A model generated the notes under the pieces. That model was given only the letters and a program-made list of their open reading frames with translations, had not been told where the DNA came from and did no database searches. From Patiriisocius sp047731265 (GTDB lineage: Bacteria; Bacteroidota; Bacteroidia; Flavobacteriales; Flavobacteriaceae): a stretch of DNA of 64,000 nucleotides. Every line of letters starts with the position of its first letter. Position 1 is the first letter of the stretch. Shown piece by piece: positions 41,941 through 51,748 of the stretch. The DNA is taken from contig NZ_CP159835.1 of NCBI RefSeq assembly GCF_047731265.1, positions 1,798,001 through 1,862,000 of the forward strand, read 5' to 3'. Position numbers and translations under genes: made by a program.

Positions 41941-44445
41941 ATGGCAAAAAATCTTGTGATAGTTGAGTCACCAGCAAAGGCAAAAACCATTGAAAAATTT
42001 TTGGGAAAGGACTTTAGTGTACAGTCAAGTTTTGGACACATTGCGGATCTTCCTTCAAAAGAACTAGGCGTAGATGTAGATGGTGATTTTTCACCAACCT
42101 ATATTGTGTCGAGCGATAAAAAAGCATTGGTTCGAGATTTAAAGAAGGCAGCGAAAAAAGCAGAAATGGTTTGGCTCGCTAGTGATGAGGATCGAGAAGG
42201 AGAGGCCATAGCTTGGCACTTGGCGGAAGAACTAGATTTAAAAGAGGAAAACACAAAACGCATCGTTTTTCATGAAATCACTAAAACTGCCATTCTAAAG
42301 GCTATTGAGAATCCTAGAAAAATAGACTACAATCTAGTCAATGCACAACAGGCTCGTAGAATTTTAGACAGGCTTGTAGGGTATGAATTATCTCCAGTTT
42401 TATGGAGAAAAGTAAAAGGAGGGCTCTCTGCAGGTCGTGTACAAAGCGTTGCAGTGCGATTGATAGTTGAGCGGGAACGTGAAATTGAAGCGTTTAATCC
42501 TGTAGCAAGTTATCGCGTAGATGCAGAATTTACAACCATAGAAGGGAATAAATTCAAAGCCAAAATAGGAAAAAACTTTACTACTGAAGCAGCTGCAAAA
42601 GCATTCTTAAATCAAAATATTGGAGCCACATATGAGGTCGCAGATTTGCTTAAAAAGCCAGCTAAGAAGTCACCGGCTGCACCTTTTACAACATCAACAT
42701 TGCAACAAGAAGCTTCGAGAAAGCTCTATTTTTCAGTAGGGAAAACGATGACCATAGCACAACGTTTGTACGAAGCAGGTTTGATAACCTATATGCGTAC
42801 CGATAGTGTGAATCTCTCCAACGATGCACGTAACGCAGCTGAAGAAGAAATAACAAAATCTTACGGGGCAGAATATAGCAAGCCACGAACCTATAAAGGA
42901 AAGTCGAAAGGTGCACAAGAAGCGCATGAGGCCATTAGGCCTACCGAGATGTCTCGACACGGGATTACTGGAGATCACGATCAAGCACGTTTGTATGATT
43001 TGATTTGGAAAAGAACCCTCGCTTCACAAATGAGCGATGCACAATTGGAACGTACCAATGTGAAAATTGCGGTGAATGGAACCAAGCCAGTGCAAGAACA
43101 GTTCACTGCAAATGGTGAAATGATAAAATTTGATGGGTTTTTAAAAGTATATTTAGAAGGAACCGATTTTGAAGAAGAAGAACAAGATGGAATGTTGCCC
43201 AATCTTAAAAAGGGTGATGATTTAGAAAATCAATACATTACGGCAACTCAAAGATTTACAAGACCGCCGTATCGTTTTACAGAAGCGTCGCTAGTGAAGC
43301 AATTAGAGGAGTTAGGTATTGGACGTCCCTCTACTTATGCGCCAACAATTTCTACTATTATTAATCGCAACTATGTCGAAAAGGGAAGTATAGATGGAAC
43401 AGAGCGTGTTTATACACAATTAACACTCGGCAATAACGTAGTAAAAGACAAACAGCTTACAGAAACTATTGGAAGCGACAAAGGGAAATTGGTGCCGACA
43501 GATATAGGTATGATTGTAAACGATTTTTTGGTAGCTCATTTTTCTTCTGTTCTTGATTTTAATTTTACAGCAAAAGTAGAGCAGGATTTTGATGATATTG
43601 CTGAGGGAAAAGAAGATTGGAAGGTAATGCTGAAGGATTTCTACGGAAAATTTCACCCTACAGTTGAAGATGTTAAAGAAAATGCAGATCGCGAAAGTGG
43701 CGAGCGTGTTTTAGGAGAAGACCCAGTGAGTGGTAGAACTGTTTTAGTGAGATTAGGAAAATATGGGCCTATGGCACAAATAGGAGCTCCAGATGATGAA
43801 GAAAAGAAATTTGCTAGTTTGCGTCCAGATCAGCAATTGCATTTAGTAACCTTTGAAGAGGTTATGGATTTGTTTAAACTTCCTAAATCTTTGGGTGTTT
43901 ATGATGCTGAAGAAGTTGAGGTAAACAATGGTAGATTTGGACCGTATGTTCGTTTTGGAAAGAAGTTTATTTCAGTTCCAAAAGGAGTCGATCCTTTAGA
44001 CGTAGACATGGCGATGGCAAAAGAGCTTATCGAAGAGAAGAAAAAAGCAGATGCGCCTATTTATAATTATGAAGATTTACCCGTTCAAAAAGGTACAGGA
44101 CGTTTTGGACCGTTTATAAAATGGAACAACATTTTTATCAATGTCAATAAAAAATATGATTTTGATAATCTTTCTGATGCTGATATTATTGAATTGATCG
44201 AAACTAAGAAACAAAAAGAGATTGATAAATTAATTCATAATTGGGAAGAAGAAGGCATTCGATTAGAAAAGGCTCGTTGGGGTCGTTTCAATTTAATAAA
44301 AGGGAAAACGAAGGTGGAGCTTCCTAAGACAACGAAGGCTGAAAAAATGACGGTTGCCCAAGCCATCGAGATTTTAGATAAAAATGCACCTAAGAAAAAG
44401 AAAGCTCCGGCAAAGAAGAAGAAGCCTGCCGCAAAGAAAAAATAA
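41941..44445 (+). CDS. topA: DNA topoisomerase I
   Basis: 834 residues from ATG 41941 (MAKNLVIVESPAKAKTIEKF), chosen because the promoter lies inside the longer frame. Toprim domain with metal site LASDEDREGEAIAW. Catalytic Tyr284 in YMRTDSVNLS, which cleaves one DNA strand to relax negative supercoils. The C-terminus carries repeated GRFGPYVRFGKKF / GRFGPFIKWNN modules, replacing zinc ribbons, and ends in a Lys-rich tail (KKKKAPAKKKKPAAKKK) that probably helps DNA binding. Confidence 0.96.
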   Translation: MAKNLVIVESPAKAKTIEKFLGKDFSVQSSFGHIADLPSKELGVDVDGDFSPTYIVSSDKKALVRDLKKAAKKAEMVWLASDEDREGEAIAWHLAEELDLKEENTKRIVFHEITKTAILKAIENPRKIDYNLVNAQQARRILDRLVGYELSPVLWRKVKGGLSAGRVQSVAVRLIVEREREIEAFNPVASYRVDAEFTTIEGNKFKAKIGKNFTTEAAAKAFLNQNIGATYEVADLLKKPAKKSPAAPFTTSTLQQEASRKLYFSVGKTMTIAQRLYEAGLITYMRTDSVNLSNDARNAAEEEITKSYGAEYSKPRTYKGKSKGAQEAHEAIRPTEMSRHGITGDHDQARLYDLIWKRTLASQMSDAQLERTNVKIAVNGTKPVQEQFTANGEMIKFDGFLKVYLEGTDFEEEEQDGMLPNLKKGDDLENQYITATQRFTRPPYRFTEASLVKQLEELGIGRPSTYAPTISTIINRNYVEKGSIDGTERVYTQLTLGNNVVKDKQLTETIGSDKGKLVPTDIGMIVNDFLVAHFSSVLDFNFTAKVEQDFDDIAEGKEDWKVMLKDFYGKFHPTVEDVKENADRESGERVLGEDPVSGRTVLVRLGKYGPMAQIGAPDDEEKKFASLRPDQQLHLVTFEEVMDLFKLPKSLGVYDAEEVEVNNGRFGPYVRFGKKFISVPKGVDPLDVDMAMAKELIEEKKKADAPIYNYEDLPVQKGTGRFGPFIKWNNIFINVNKKYDFDNLSDADIIELIETKKQKEIDKLIHNWEEEGIRLEKARWGRFNLIKGKTKVELPKTTKAEKMTVAQAIEILDKNAPKKKKAPAKKKKPAAKKK

Positions 44446-44478
44446 TAAATTGTTGCTAATTGATAAACCTACTTTCAT

Positions 44479-45636
44479 TTGATTGAATTTTTAGCTCCCG
44501 TATCTAAAATTGTAGTAGCGCACCGTGAGGTGCTGCCTGCAGGTACTTTAGGGAAACAAATTTTGCTGCACGCCAAGCAACATGAGCTTCCAGATTTAAA
44601 AGAAGTAAAGTTTGCTATCTTTGGGTGCAAAGAAAATAGACGAGATGTAAATTTTATTGGATCCGAAATAAACTTTGACTCCGTTAGGAAATCTTTGTAC
44701 AGTTTATATCCAGGAAATTGGAAGCACAAAATTGTTGATTTAGGCGATATAGAAAAAGGAGACACTGTTGAGGATTCTTATTTTGCAATTCAAACGGTAA
44801 CTTCGGCCTTATTAAAAAAGAAAATCATCCCGCTTATTTTTGGAGCAAGTCAAGATACTCTATACGCCCAATATAGAGCCTATGATTCATTGGGAAACAT
44901 GGTAAATCTAGTAAACGTCGATCATAGATTTGATCTGGGTGATGCTGATGCGCCAATTTCAAATAAATCTTATGTTGGAAAAATCATCATAGACAAACCT
45001 TATAATTTATTTAATTACAGTGTTCTAGGGTATCAAAGTTATTTTAATCCGCCCCAAGAAATAGGCTTAATGGATACTTTGTTTTTTGATGCGATACGGC
45101 TGGGTGAGGTTACAAAAGATATAACCGAAGTAGAGCCCATATTGCGTGATGCAGATATTGTCACTATAGATTCAAGAGCCATACAATTTGCGGATACTGG
45201 AATAGGTGGAAGTCCTAATGGATTTAATGGAAGAGAAATTTGTGCAATCGCAAGATATGCAGGAATAAGCAATAAAGTAAAATCTTTTTCTGTTTTTGAA
45301 TTATTAGATTTTAATGCAAATGAGGCAGGGGCTATGCTAATTGCTCAATTGTATTGGTATTTCATAGAAGGAGTCAATTTTAGAGTTTTAGACGATATTT
45401 TTAACGATGAAAACAGCTTTACAACGTATAAAGTACCTGTAAATAATGATGTTTTAACATTTAAGAAAAGCAGTAAAACAGGGCGTTGGTGGATAGAATT
45501 GCCTTTTATTTCAAATCTTAATAATAAATTAAAAAGGCGTACGTTATTACCTTGCACCTATGGCGAGTATTTGGGTGCAACAAATCAGGAGTTACCTGAA
45601 AGGTGGCTAAAAGCCCGAAAAAAGAACGAGATTTAA
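44479..45636 (+). CDS. Arginase/formimidoylglutamase superfamily protein with degenerate metal site
   Basis: 385 residues, starting at TTG 44479. The fold follows the ureohydrolases (LIFGASQDTLYAQYRAYD, VNVDHRFDLGDAD, DIVTIDSRAIQFAD, SVFELLDFN). The canonical manganese ligands are GGDHS, DAHxD and SxDxD. Here the first His is replaced (GASQD), the central His is Arg (DHRFD) and the last Asp is lost (IDSRA). Dimanganese catalysis is therefore unlikely and a structural or binding role is plausible. It precedes gldK by 110 bp. Confidence 0.78.
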   Translation: MIEFLAPVSKIVVAHREVLPAGTLGKQILLHAKQHELPDLKEVKFAIFGCKENRRDVNFIGSEINFDSVRKSLYSLYPGNWKHKIVDLGDIEKGDTVEDSYFAIQTVTSALLKKKIIPLIFGASQDTLYAQYRAYDSLGNMVNLVNVDHRFDLGDADAPISNKSYVGKIIIDKPYNLFNYSVLGYQSYFNPPQEIGLMDTLFFDAIRLGEVTKDITEVEPILRDADIVTIDSRAIQFADTGIGGSPNGFNGREICAIARYAGISNKVKSFSVFELLDFNANEAGAMLIAQLYWYFIEGVNFRVLDDIFNDENSFTTYKVPVNNDVLTFKKSSKTGRWWIELPFISNLNNKLKRRTLLPCTYGEYLGATNQELPERWLKARKKNEI

Positions 45637-45705
45637 ACAATTAAAAAAGTATAATTAGCTTCAAGAATTTTCAGTTAAATTGTTGTTTTTCTGGAATATT
45701 ATGGA

Positions 45706-45713
45706 TAGGTTTA
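45706..45713 (+). promoter_or_regulatory. Promoter -7 box TAGGTTTA of the gldKLMN operon
   Basis: TAnnTTTA (one base off consensus), with TTG at 45683-45685 spaced 20 bp upstream as -33. It lies 33 bp before the gldK start. Confidence 0.5.
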
Positions 45714-45746
45714 CGCCCTTAATTCTTGAATTTAACCTAAATACCT

Positions 45747-47126
45747 ATGAAAAAAATAATTGCATTAACTGCGATGTTGGCTTTTTTGTACAGTTGTAAC
45801 TCTGGAGACAGAGGAGAACTGGTAGGAGCGAAAGGAAAAAACTGGTATCCTGAAAAACCTTTTGGAATGACTTTAATCCCTGGTGGAGCATTCATAATGG
45901 GTAAATCTGGAGATGATTTTGTAGCGGTAAATGATGCTCCTACAAAAACAGTTACAGTGCGCTCATTTTATATGGATGAAACAGAAATCACAAATGCTGA
46001 ATACCGTCAAATGGTGGAGTGGGTTCGTGATTCAACAATCCGTTTGAAACTTGCTATCCTTGCTGATGAAGTAGGCGCGACGCCTGGTGATGGTGAAGCG
46101 AGTATTGGAGATTTTGCTTTTGTAGATAACACGGAAGAAGAAAAATCACCATACGACCAATATATGGAAGACAATTACTATGGTATGGGTGATGACTTTT
46201 ATGCAGGGAGAAAAATAAACAGGAATATCGATCTAATTAGAGACCAACAAGAATATCCAGATGAGTACTATGTAGAGGTAATGGATAGTATGTACATTTC
46301 TGCTGAAGAAGCATATAATGGTCAAAGTACCATTGATGTACAAAAATTGAATTTCCAGTACACCTATATGGATATTGGAAAAGCCGCACGTGATAGATCA
46401 AAAGACAGAAAAGACTTTATTATTAAAGAAGAGATTAATATCTATCCAGACACAACCGTTTGGATTAGAGATTTTAATTATTCATACAATGAGCCAATGC
46501 ATAATGACTATTTCTGGCACGAGGCTTATGGAGATTATCCTGTAGTAGGTGTTTCTTGGAAACAAGCCAAAGCTTTTTGTGCTTGGAGGACTTTATATAA
46601 AAATGCATATCAGAAAAAGCGAAAACGCAACCATATAAATTCATTTAGAATGCCTGCAGAGGCAGAATGGGAATATGCAGCACGTGGCGGATTACAAGGT
46701 GGAGATTTTCCTTGGGGAGGTCCTTATACTAAAAATGACCGTGGTTGTTTCTTGGCGAACTTTAAACCTTTGCGTGGAGATTACGCGGCAGATCAAGCAT
46801 TGTATACGGTAGAGGCAAAATCTTATGAGCCTAATGACTACAATTTGTATAATATGGCTGGAAACGTAGCAGAGTGGGTAGACAGTTCTTACGATCCGGC
46901 TTCTTATGAATATACTTCTACAATGAACCCTAATGTAAACGATGATACAAACTTGCGTAAAGTAGTGCGCGGGGGTTCTTGGAAAGACATTGCGTACTTC
47001 TTAGAAGTGAGTTCACGTGATTATGAATATGCTGATTCTGCAAGAAGTTATATAGGATTCAGAACAGTGCAAGATTATATGGGTACAGACGTTGTGCTAA
47101 ATGAAAACTTCGGTGACGCGAGATAA
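45747..47126 (+). CDS. gldK: GldK, T9SS outer-membrane ring lipoprotein
   Basis: 459 residues. Lipoprotein signal with Cys17 (FLYSCNSG). The formylglycine-generating-enzyme-like (sulfatase-modifying) fold spans about 36-445: PGGAFIMGKSGDD, MDETEITNAEYRQMVEW, PAEAEWEYAARGG, GNVAEWVDSSYD, VVRGGSWKD. GldK with GldN forms the periplasmic ring of the type IX secretion system and is needed for gliding. First gene of gldK-gldL-gldM-gldN. Confidence 0.96.
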   Translation: MKKIIALTAMLAFLYSCNSGDRGELVGAKGKNWYPEKPFGMTLIPGGAFIMGKSGDDFVAVNDAPTKTVTVRSFYMDETEITNAEYRQMVEWVRDSTIRLKLAILADEVGATPGDGEASIGDFAFVDNTEEEKSPYDQYMEDNYYGMGDDFYAGRKINRNIDLIRDQQEYPDEYYVEVMDSMYISAEEAYNGQSTIDVQKLNFQYTYMDIGKAARDRSKDRKDFIIKEEINIYPDTTVWIRDFNYSYNEPMHNDYFWHEAYGDYPVVGVSWKQAKAFCAWRTLYKNAYQKKRKRNHINSFRMPAEAEWEYAARGGLQGGDFPWGGPYTKNDRGCFLANFKPLRGDYAADQALYTVEAKSYEPNDYNLYNMAGNVAEWVDSSYDPASYEYTSTMNPNVNDDTNLRKVVRGGSWKDIAYFLEVSSRDYEYADSARSYIGFRTVQDYMGTDVVLNENFGDAR

Positions 47127-47181
47127 AACATCGTTAAAACTTAAACTTAAAACTAAACTTAAACTTAAAAACTAACTTATT

Positions 47182-47814
47182 ATGGCACAGTCTAAAACTG
47201 GAAAAAAATTAATGAATATGGTATACGGTCTTGGAGCAGCGATCGTAATTATTGGTGCATTATTTAAAATTATGCACTGGCCTTATGGAGACTTGATGTT
47301 AATTATTGGTCTTGTAACCGAAGCGTGTGTTTTTGCTGTTTCAGCGTTTGAACCAGTAGATGATGATTTAGATTGGTCTTTAGTATATCCAGAATTAGCT
47401 GGAGGTGCTTCAAATTTAAAAGGGAATAAGCAACCAGAAGATGCACAAGGATTATTGTCTAAGAAATTAGACGAAATGCTTAAAGATGCGCGTATTGATA
47501 GTGAGTTAATCACCAGCCTTTCTACAAGTATTAGATCTTTTGAAGGTGCTGCTAAAGGAATGGTGCCAACTGCTGAAGCAATGAGTTCTACTAAGAAATA
47601 TAGCGAGGAAATGGCAATGGCTGCAGCACAAATGGAATCTTTAAATAGCCTTTATAAGGTGCAGGTTGAGTCTACAAGCCGTCAAACGGAAGTGAATGAG
47701 CGTGTAGCAGAAAATGCGGAGCAATTAAAATCACAAATGGAGCACTTAACGACAAGCCTTTCTTCTCTTAATGGAGTTTACGGAGGTATGTTATCTGCAA
47801 TGGGAAAAAACTAA
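47182..47814 (+). CDS. gldL: GldL, T9SS/gliding motor inner-membrane subunit
   Basis: 210 residues. Two N-terminal transmembrane helices (about 12-30 and 37-56; MVYGLGAAIVIIGALFKIMH, WPYGDLMLIIGLVTEACVF). The cytoplasmic part is coiled coil. GldL5-GldM2 forms the proton-driven rotary motor that powers T9SS and gliding; the acidic residue in helix 2 (Glu in TEACVF) is the expected proton-path residue. Short A/C/T-rich direct repeats (AACTTAAA) separate it from gldK. Confidence 0.95.
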   Translation: MAQSKTGKKLMNMVYGLGAAIVIIGALFKIMHWPYGDLMLIIGLVTEACVFAVSAFEPVDDDLDWSLVYPELAGGASNLKGNKQPEDAQGLLSKKLDEMLKDARIDSELITSLSTSIRSFEGAAKGMVPTAEAMSSTKKYSEEMAMAAAQMESLNSLYKVQVESTSRQTEVNERVAENAEQLKSQMEHLTTSLSSLNGVYGGMLSAMGKN

Positions 47815-47855
47815 GATTGTTTTTCAACTAAATATTAATTTTAAAATAAATTAAA

Positions 47856-49436
47856 ATGGCTTCAGGAGAACAATCCGCAAGACAAAAGATGATTAACCTA
47901 ATGTACTTGGTTTTCATCGCGATGTTGGCATTAAATATGTCAAAAGAAGTATTATCCGCTTTTGGATCGATCAATGAAAAACTCGAGCGTTCAAACAACA
48001 GTTTTGAATCTAAAAACACATTGGCTTTAGCAGATTTATCAAAAAAAGCATCAGAGAACGAAAAAGCAAAACAGACCGCTGCAATAGCTAAAGAGGCTAG
48101 TGACTTGTCGAAAACATATTATGATTTCTTAGAAGAACAAAAGAAATTGCTATTAGCTGAAGTAGAAAATCCTTTTGATTATGAAGCAATGGATCAGTCT
48201 AGTTTTTTAGATGAGTTTTATTACAAGGGAGGAAAATTAACTGAGGCTGGGAAGGTATATTTAGCTCAAATGGATACATACCGTAATGGAATGCTTGCAT
48301 TGACATCGGAAAATAGTCCAGTTTTATCTGCTCAGTTGAAGTCTGATTTTTCAACAGATCCTATTGTAAAAGGAGAAGGTCCAGAGAAAGTGACTAGAGA
48401 CTATATGAATTATCACTATGTAGGTTTCCCGTCAGTTTCTTCGTTAACTAAAATGACGCAGACTCAAAATGATATAAAGTCAGTTGAAAATGAATATTTG
48501 TCTAAACTACTTGCAGGAAATTTAAAAGCGCTTACAAATATTTCTGAGGCAAATTATGAAACTGTTATGACAACCACAAAGGGTGCATATTACACAAGTG
48601 ATACTTTTGACGGTATTTTAGGTTTAGGGCGTGTTGATGAAACGACAAAGCCTGATAGAGTAGCACTTAAAATTGACGGAAAACCTCTTCGTGACGACCA
48701 ATGGGAATTTATTGGTGGTAGTGGTAGAGTAGCCCTTAAAATGGGTGCTGGTGGTGTAGGAGAGCATAAAATCACAGGAAATTTAATTTACCTACAAGAT
48801 GGCGAAGAAATAGTGGTCCCTGTAGAGAAAAGCTTTACAACCATAAGTATGCCTAATTCTGCAACCATTGCTGCAGATAAGATGAATGTAGTGTACCGCG
48901 GTGTATCTAATCCAATGACTATTACTTTTGCTGGTATAGAAAGCGAGAAAATTGTCGCCACTGCAGCTGGTTTAAATAGAGTTTCAGGTTCGTCTTATAT
49001 GATGACCCCTGGCTCTGGTCGCGAGGTAAAGATTAATGTTTCTGCTAAATTGCCTGATGGTAAACCAGTTAATGATAGTGCTACCTTCCGTATTAAAGAC
49101 ATCCCCCGCCCTACGGGAACTATTCGTGGAGAAGATGGTGATGGTGGTTGTGTGCGTATGCAACGTGCTGGACTTGAAAAATCTAGTATAGGGGCAGCAC
49201 TGCAAGACTTTGATTTTGATCTTAATTTAAATGTAACTGGATTCAGTTTCAAAGTTTCTGGCCAACCTACAATAAAAGTAAGTGGTAAAAAGTTAAGTAG
49301 TGAAGCATCTGGAGCTTTGAGAAGAGCTAAGCGCGGTGAGACGGTTCAAATCTTTGATATAAATGCAAACTTAGCTGGAAACAGTGGATATAAACTGAAG
49401 AAAATCTCTCCTATTTGTATTGAACTAACAAACTAG
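47856..49436 (+). CDS. gldM: GldM, T9SS/gliding motor periplasmic shaft
   Basis: 526 residues. One N-terminal transmembrane helix (about 13-33; MINLMYLVFIAMLALNMSKE), an alpha-helical periplasmic domain D1 (about 35-220), then beta-sandwich domains D2-D4. The dimer crosses the periplasm from GldL to the GldKN ring. The length matches characterised GldM proteins. Confidence 0.96.
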   Translation: MASGEQSARQKMINLMYLVFIAMLALNMSKEVLSAFGSINEKLERSNNSFESKNTLALADLSKKASENEKAKQTAAIAKEASDLSKTYYDFLEEQKKLLLAEVENPFDYEAMDQSSFLDEFYYKGGKLTEAGKVYLAQMDTYRNGMLALTSENSPVLSAQLKSDFSTDPIVKGEGPEKVTRDYMNYHYVGFPSVSSLTKMTQTQNDIKSVENEYLSKLLAGNLKALTNISEANYETVMTTTKGAYYTSDTFDGILGLGRVDETTKPDRVALKIDGKPLRDDQWEFIGGSGRVALKMGAGGVGEHKITGNLIYLQDGEEIVVPVEKSFTTISMPNSATIAADKMNVVYRGVSNPMTITFAGIESEKIVATAAGLNRVSGSSYMMTPGSGREVKINVSAKLPDGKPVNDSATFRIKDIPRPTGTIRGEDGDGGCVRMQRAGLEKSSIGAALQDFDFDLNLNVTGFSFKVSGQPTIKVSGKKLSSEASGALRRAKRGETVQIFDINANLAGNSGYKLKKISPICIELTN

Positions 49437-49458
49437 TAAAGTTTTTAAAATAAGATAA

Positions 49459-50361
49459 ATGAATTTGAGAAACGTAATTTTAAGTGTATTAACAGTTATT
49501 CTAGGAATGGGAAGTGCTTTTGCACAACTCAATATCTTGAATGCAGATACACCAGATGATATAGGTCAAAAAACATTGGAGCAAATTACGTATGATAACG
49601 ATGAACCGTTACCATATGGTTATATAGACCAACGTGATGTGCTGTGGTCAAAGGCCGTTTGGGAAATTGTTGATCTCGACGAACGTGTAAATTTTTCATT
49701 GTACTATCCTATTGACACCAACAATATAGGAAGCGAACGCCGCTCTCTATATGACGTGTTGGTAAAAAATATGCGAAATGGTAACATTGATGAGGTGTAT
49801 GCGGATTCTTATTTTACTGAAAAAAGATCATTAGATGATATGGATGCTTCTTTAGTGTATAGAGATACCACAGATTATGGAATTGAGCAATTTAATGCAG
49901 AAGGTTTTGTGGATGCAGAATTTATTCGTGAGTTTACATTGGACGCTGCAGATATTGAAGAGTGGAGAATCCGTGGACTTTGGTATATAGACAAGCGACA
50001 AGGTGAATTAAAATACCGATTGTTAGGTATTTGTCCAGTAGCTGGTGAAGCAAGGTCTAAAGCTTTTGAAGACGACGGTTTTAACAGTAAAGTAGAATTG
50101 TTCTGGGTGTATTTCCCAGCAGCAAGAGAGGTATTGCATAATGCAAAGGCTTTCAACCGAAAGAATACTTCAATGCCAATAACATTTGATCATTTATTAA
50201 ACTCAAGACGATTTAACGGGGTTATCTATAAAGAAGATAATGTTCAAGGCGATAGAGCTGTAAATGAATATATCAATGACAATGCACTTATGCAATTATT
50301 AGAATCTGATAGGATAAAAGATCAAATTCGGAATATTGAAATAGATCTTTGGAATTACTAA
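49459..50361 (+). CDS. gldN: GldN, T9SS ring protein
   Basis: 300 residues, signal peptide (1-22, ending AFAQ). GldN family segments: YGYIDQRDVLWSKAVWEIVD, LDERVNFSLYYP, WRIRGLWYIDKRQGELKYR, ELFWVYFPAAREVLHN, FDHLLNSRRFNGVIYKEDN. It pairs with GldK in the periplasmic ring. Last gene of the operon, followed by a strong terminator. Confidence 0.95.
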   Translation: MNLRNVILSVLTVILGMGSAFAQLNILNADTPDDIGQKTLEQITYDNDEPLPYGYIDQRDVLWSKAVWEIVDLDERVNFSLYYPIDTNNIGSERRSLYDVLVKNMRNGNIDEVYADSYFTEKRSLDDMDASLVYRDTTDYGIEQFNAEGFVDAEFIREFTLDAADIEEWRIRGLWYIDKRQGELKYRLLGICPVAGEARSKAFEDDGFNSKVELFWVYFPAAREVLHNAKAFNRKNTSMPITFDHLLNSRRFNGVIYKEDNVQGDRAVNEYINDNALMQLLESDRIKDQIRNIEIDLWNY

Positions 50362-50376
50362 TTCTAATCTATTAAA

Positions 50377-50410
50377 TAAAAAAGTTCGCTAGCAATAGCG
50401 AACTTTTTTT
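50377..50410 (+). terminator. Terminator of gldKLMN
   Basis: AAAAAAGTTCGCTA, loop GCAA, TAGCGAACTTTTTT: 14-bp stem and T tract, 16 bp after the gldN stop. Confidence 0.9.
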
Positions 50411-50659
50411 ATGGATACTATTTTGGTTTTCAGCGTTTATTTATTAGATTTTTGGAGTTTAATACTTCGATGTTCTGCCTCGTTTTGTTCTGTTTGAATT
50501 TTTATTCCTCCCGTGCGCTTTTCTCCTAACTAGTTTGGTTTTGTATTTTTATTTGCTTGTTTACAGCTCATGGCCATGCTTGCCTGGTTTGGTTTAATTT
50601 TTTGCGATTTGTAATTATTTTTTGTGATTTTAATACCTCTTGGGCTTGTCATCTCGTAG

Positions 50660-50667
50660 TATCTTTG
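50660..50667 (+). promoter_or_regulatory. Promoter -7 box TATCTTTG of the FAD oxidoreductase
   Basis: Exact TAnnTTTG only 4 bp before the start codon at 50672, so the transcript would start at or almost at the ATG (leaderless or near-leaderless). Confidence 0.55.
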
Positions 50668-50671
50668 TGCT

Positions 50672-51748
50672 ATGACTAAACAAGTGGATTATATTATTGT
50701 TGGTTTAGGTATTGGGGGTATTTGTATGGCGCAAACGCTCCTAGACAACAACAAGTCGGTTATGGTTATTAATAATAGGGAGGCGGGTGCTACAAGTTCA
50801 TCTGGGGGTGTTTTGAACCCAACAGTGCTTAAAAGGTTTACTGCCGCTTGGAATGCTTCTCAATTTTTTGGAGTCGCTACTAGTTTTTATAAAAATTTAC
50901 AAGAGAAGCTTAAGGAGGATGTTATAAGGGATATTTCAATATTTCGGATTTTTAAATCTACAGAGGAACAAAATGATTGGATGGTCGCAAGTACTAAATT
51001 ACAGCTTGAAAAATTCTTATCAAACCAGATTACGCTAAATACAAATCCAAGTATAAAAGCATCTTTTGGTCTAGGAGAAGTACTAACGGGTTCTATATTA
51101 GACCCTAAAGAGCTCGTTATTTGGTATGGGCAGTATTTAAGAAAAGAGGATTCAATTCTTGATGGAGCATTTGAGCACGATCAACTTATTCTTAGTAATG
51201 ATCACTGTCAATACAAACATATTTCAGCCAAGAGAATCATTTTTTGCGAAGGAGCGAAAGTAGAAAACAATCCATTTTTTAAAATTTCTATTTCTCCCAA
51301 TAATGATAAAGTATTTGTTGGAAATAAAGGCGAGTACGTCATCATCAAAGCACCACAACTAAAATGTGAGCATATCTTAAAAGGATCTGCGATGTTGATA
51401 CCATTAGGGAATGATTGCTACAAAGTGGGTGCTACTTATGGGCGGGACGATTTTTCTGATACCGTAACAAAGGAGGCTACACTTAAAATTGTGGAACAAA
51501 TAAAATCGATGATATCTTGCCCTTTTGAAGTTGTTGGACAAGTTACGGGAGTCAGACCCACTGTAAAAGACAGAAAGCCCTTGGTTGGGGTTTCAAAAGA
51601 GCATTCACAAATAGCATTTTTAAATGGGCTTGGTACGCGGGGTTTAAGCATGGCGCCATTACTTGCCCAGCAACTATGTCAACATTTAGAAAATGGTATT
51701 GCTTTGCCTTCTGAAATAAACATTCAGAGATTCTGGAACCAAACCTAA
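50672..51748 (+). CDS. FAD-dependent oxidoreductase (DAO family)
   Basis: 358 residues. The N-terminal Rossmann motif DYIIVGLGIGGICMAQ and SSSGGVLNPTVLKRF bind FAD. The C-terminal VTGVRPTVKDRKPLVGVSKE and GLGTRGLSMAPLLA are typical of glycine-oxidase/D-amino-acid-oxidase-like enzymes. The substrate is unknown. It is convergent with the DUF983 gene, with stop codons adjoining. Confidence 0.85.
   Translation: MTKQVDYIIVGLGIGGICMAQTLLDNNKSVMVINNREAGATSSSGGVLNPTVLKRFTAAWNASQFFGVATSFYKNLQEKLKEDVIRDISIFRIFKSTEEQNDWMVASTKLQLEKFLSNQITLNTNPSIKASFGLGEVLTGSILDPKELVIWYGQYLRKEDSILDGAFEHDQLILSNDHCQYKHISAKRIIFCEGAKVENNPFFKISISPNNDKVFVGNKGEYVIIKAPQLKCEHILKGSAMLIPLGNDCYKVGATYGRDDFSDTVTKEATLKIVEQIKSMISCPFEVVGQVTGVRPTVKDRKPLVGVSKEHSQIAFLNGLGTRGLSMAPLLAQQLCQHLENGIALPSEINIQRFWNQT

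Noticed and set aside
47130..47175. AACTTAAA repeats between gldK and gldL as a regulatory array
   Set aside because: Short, imperfect, A/T-rich; slippage is a sufficient explanation.
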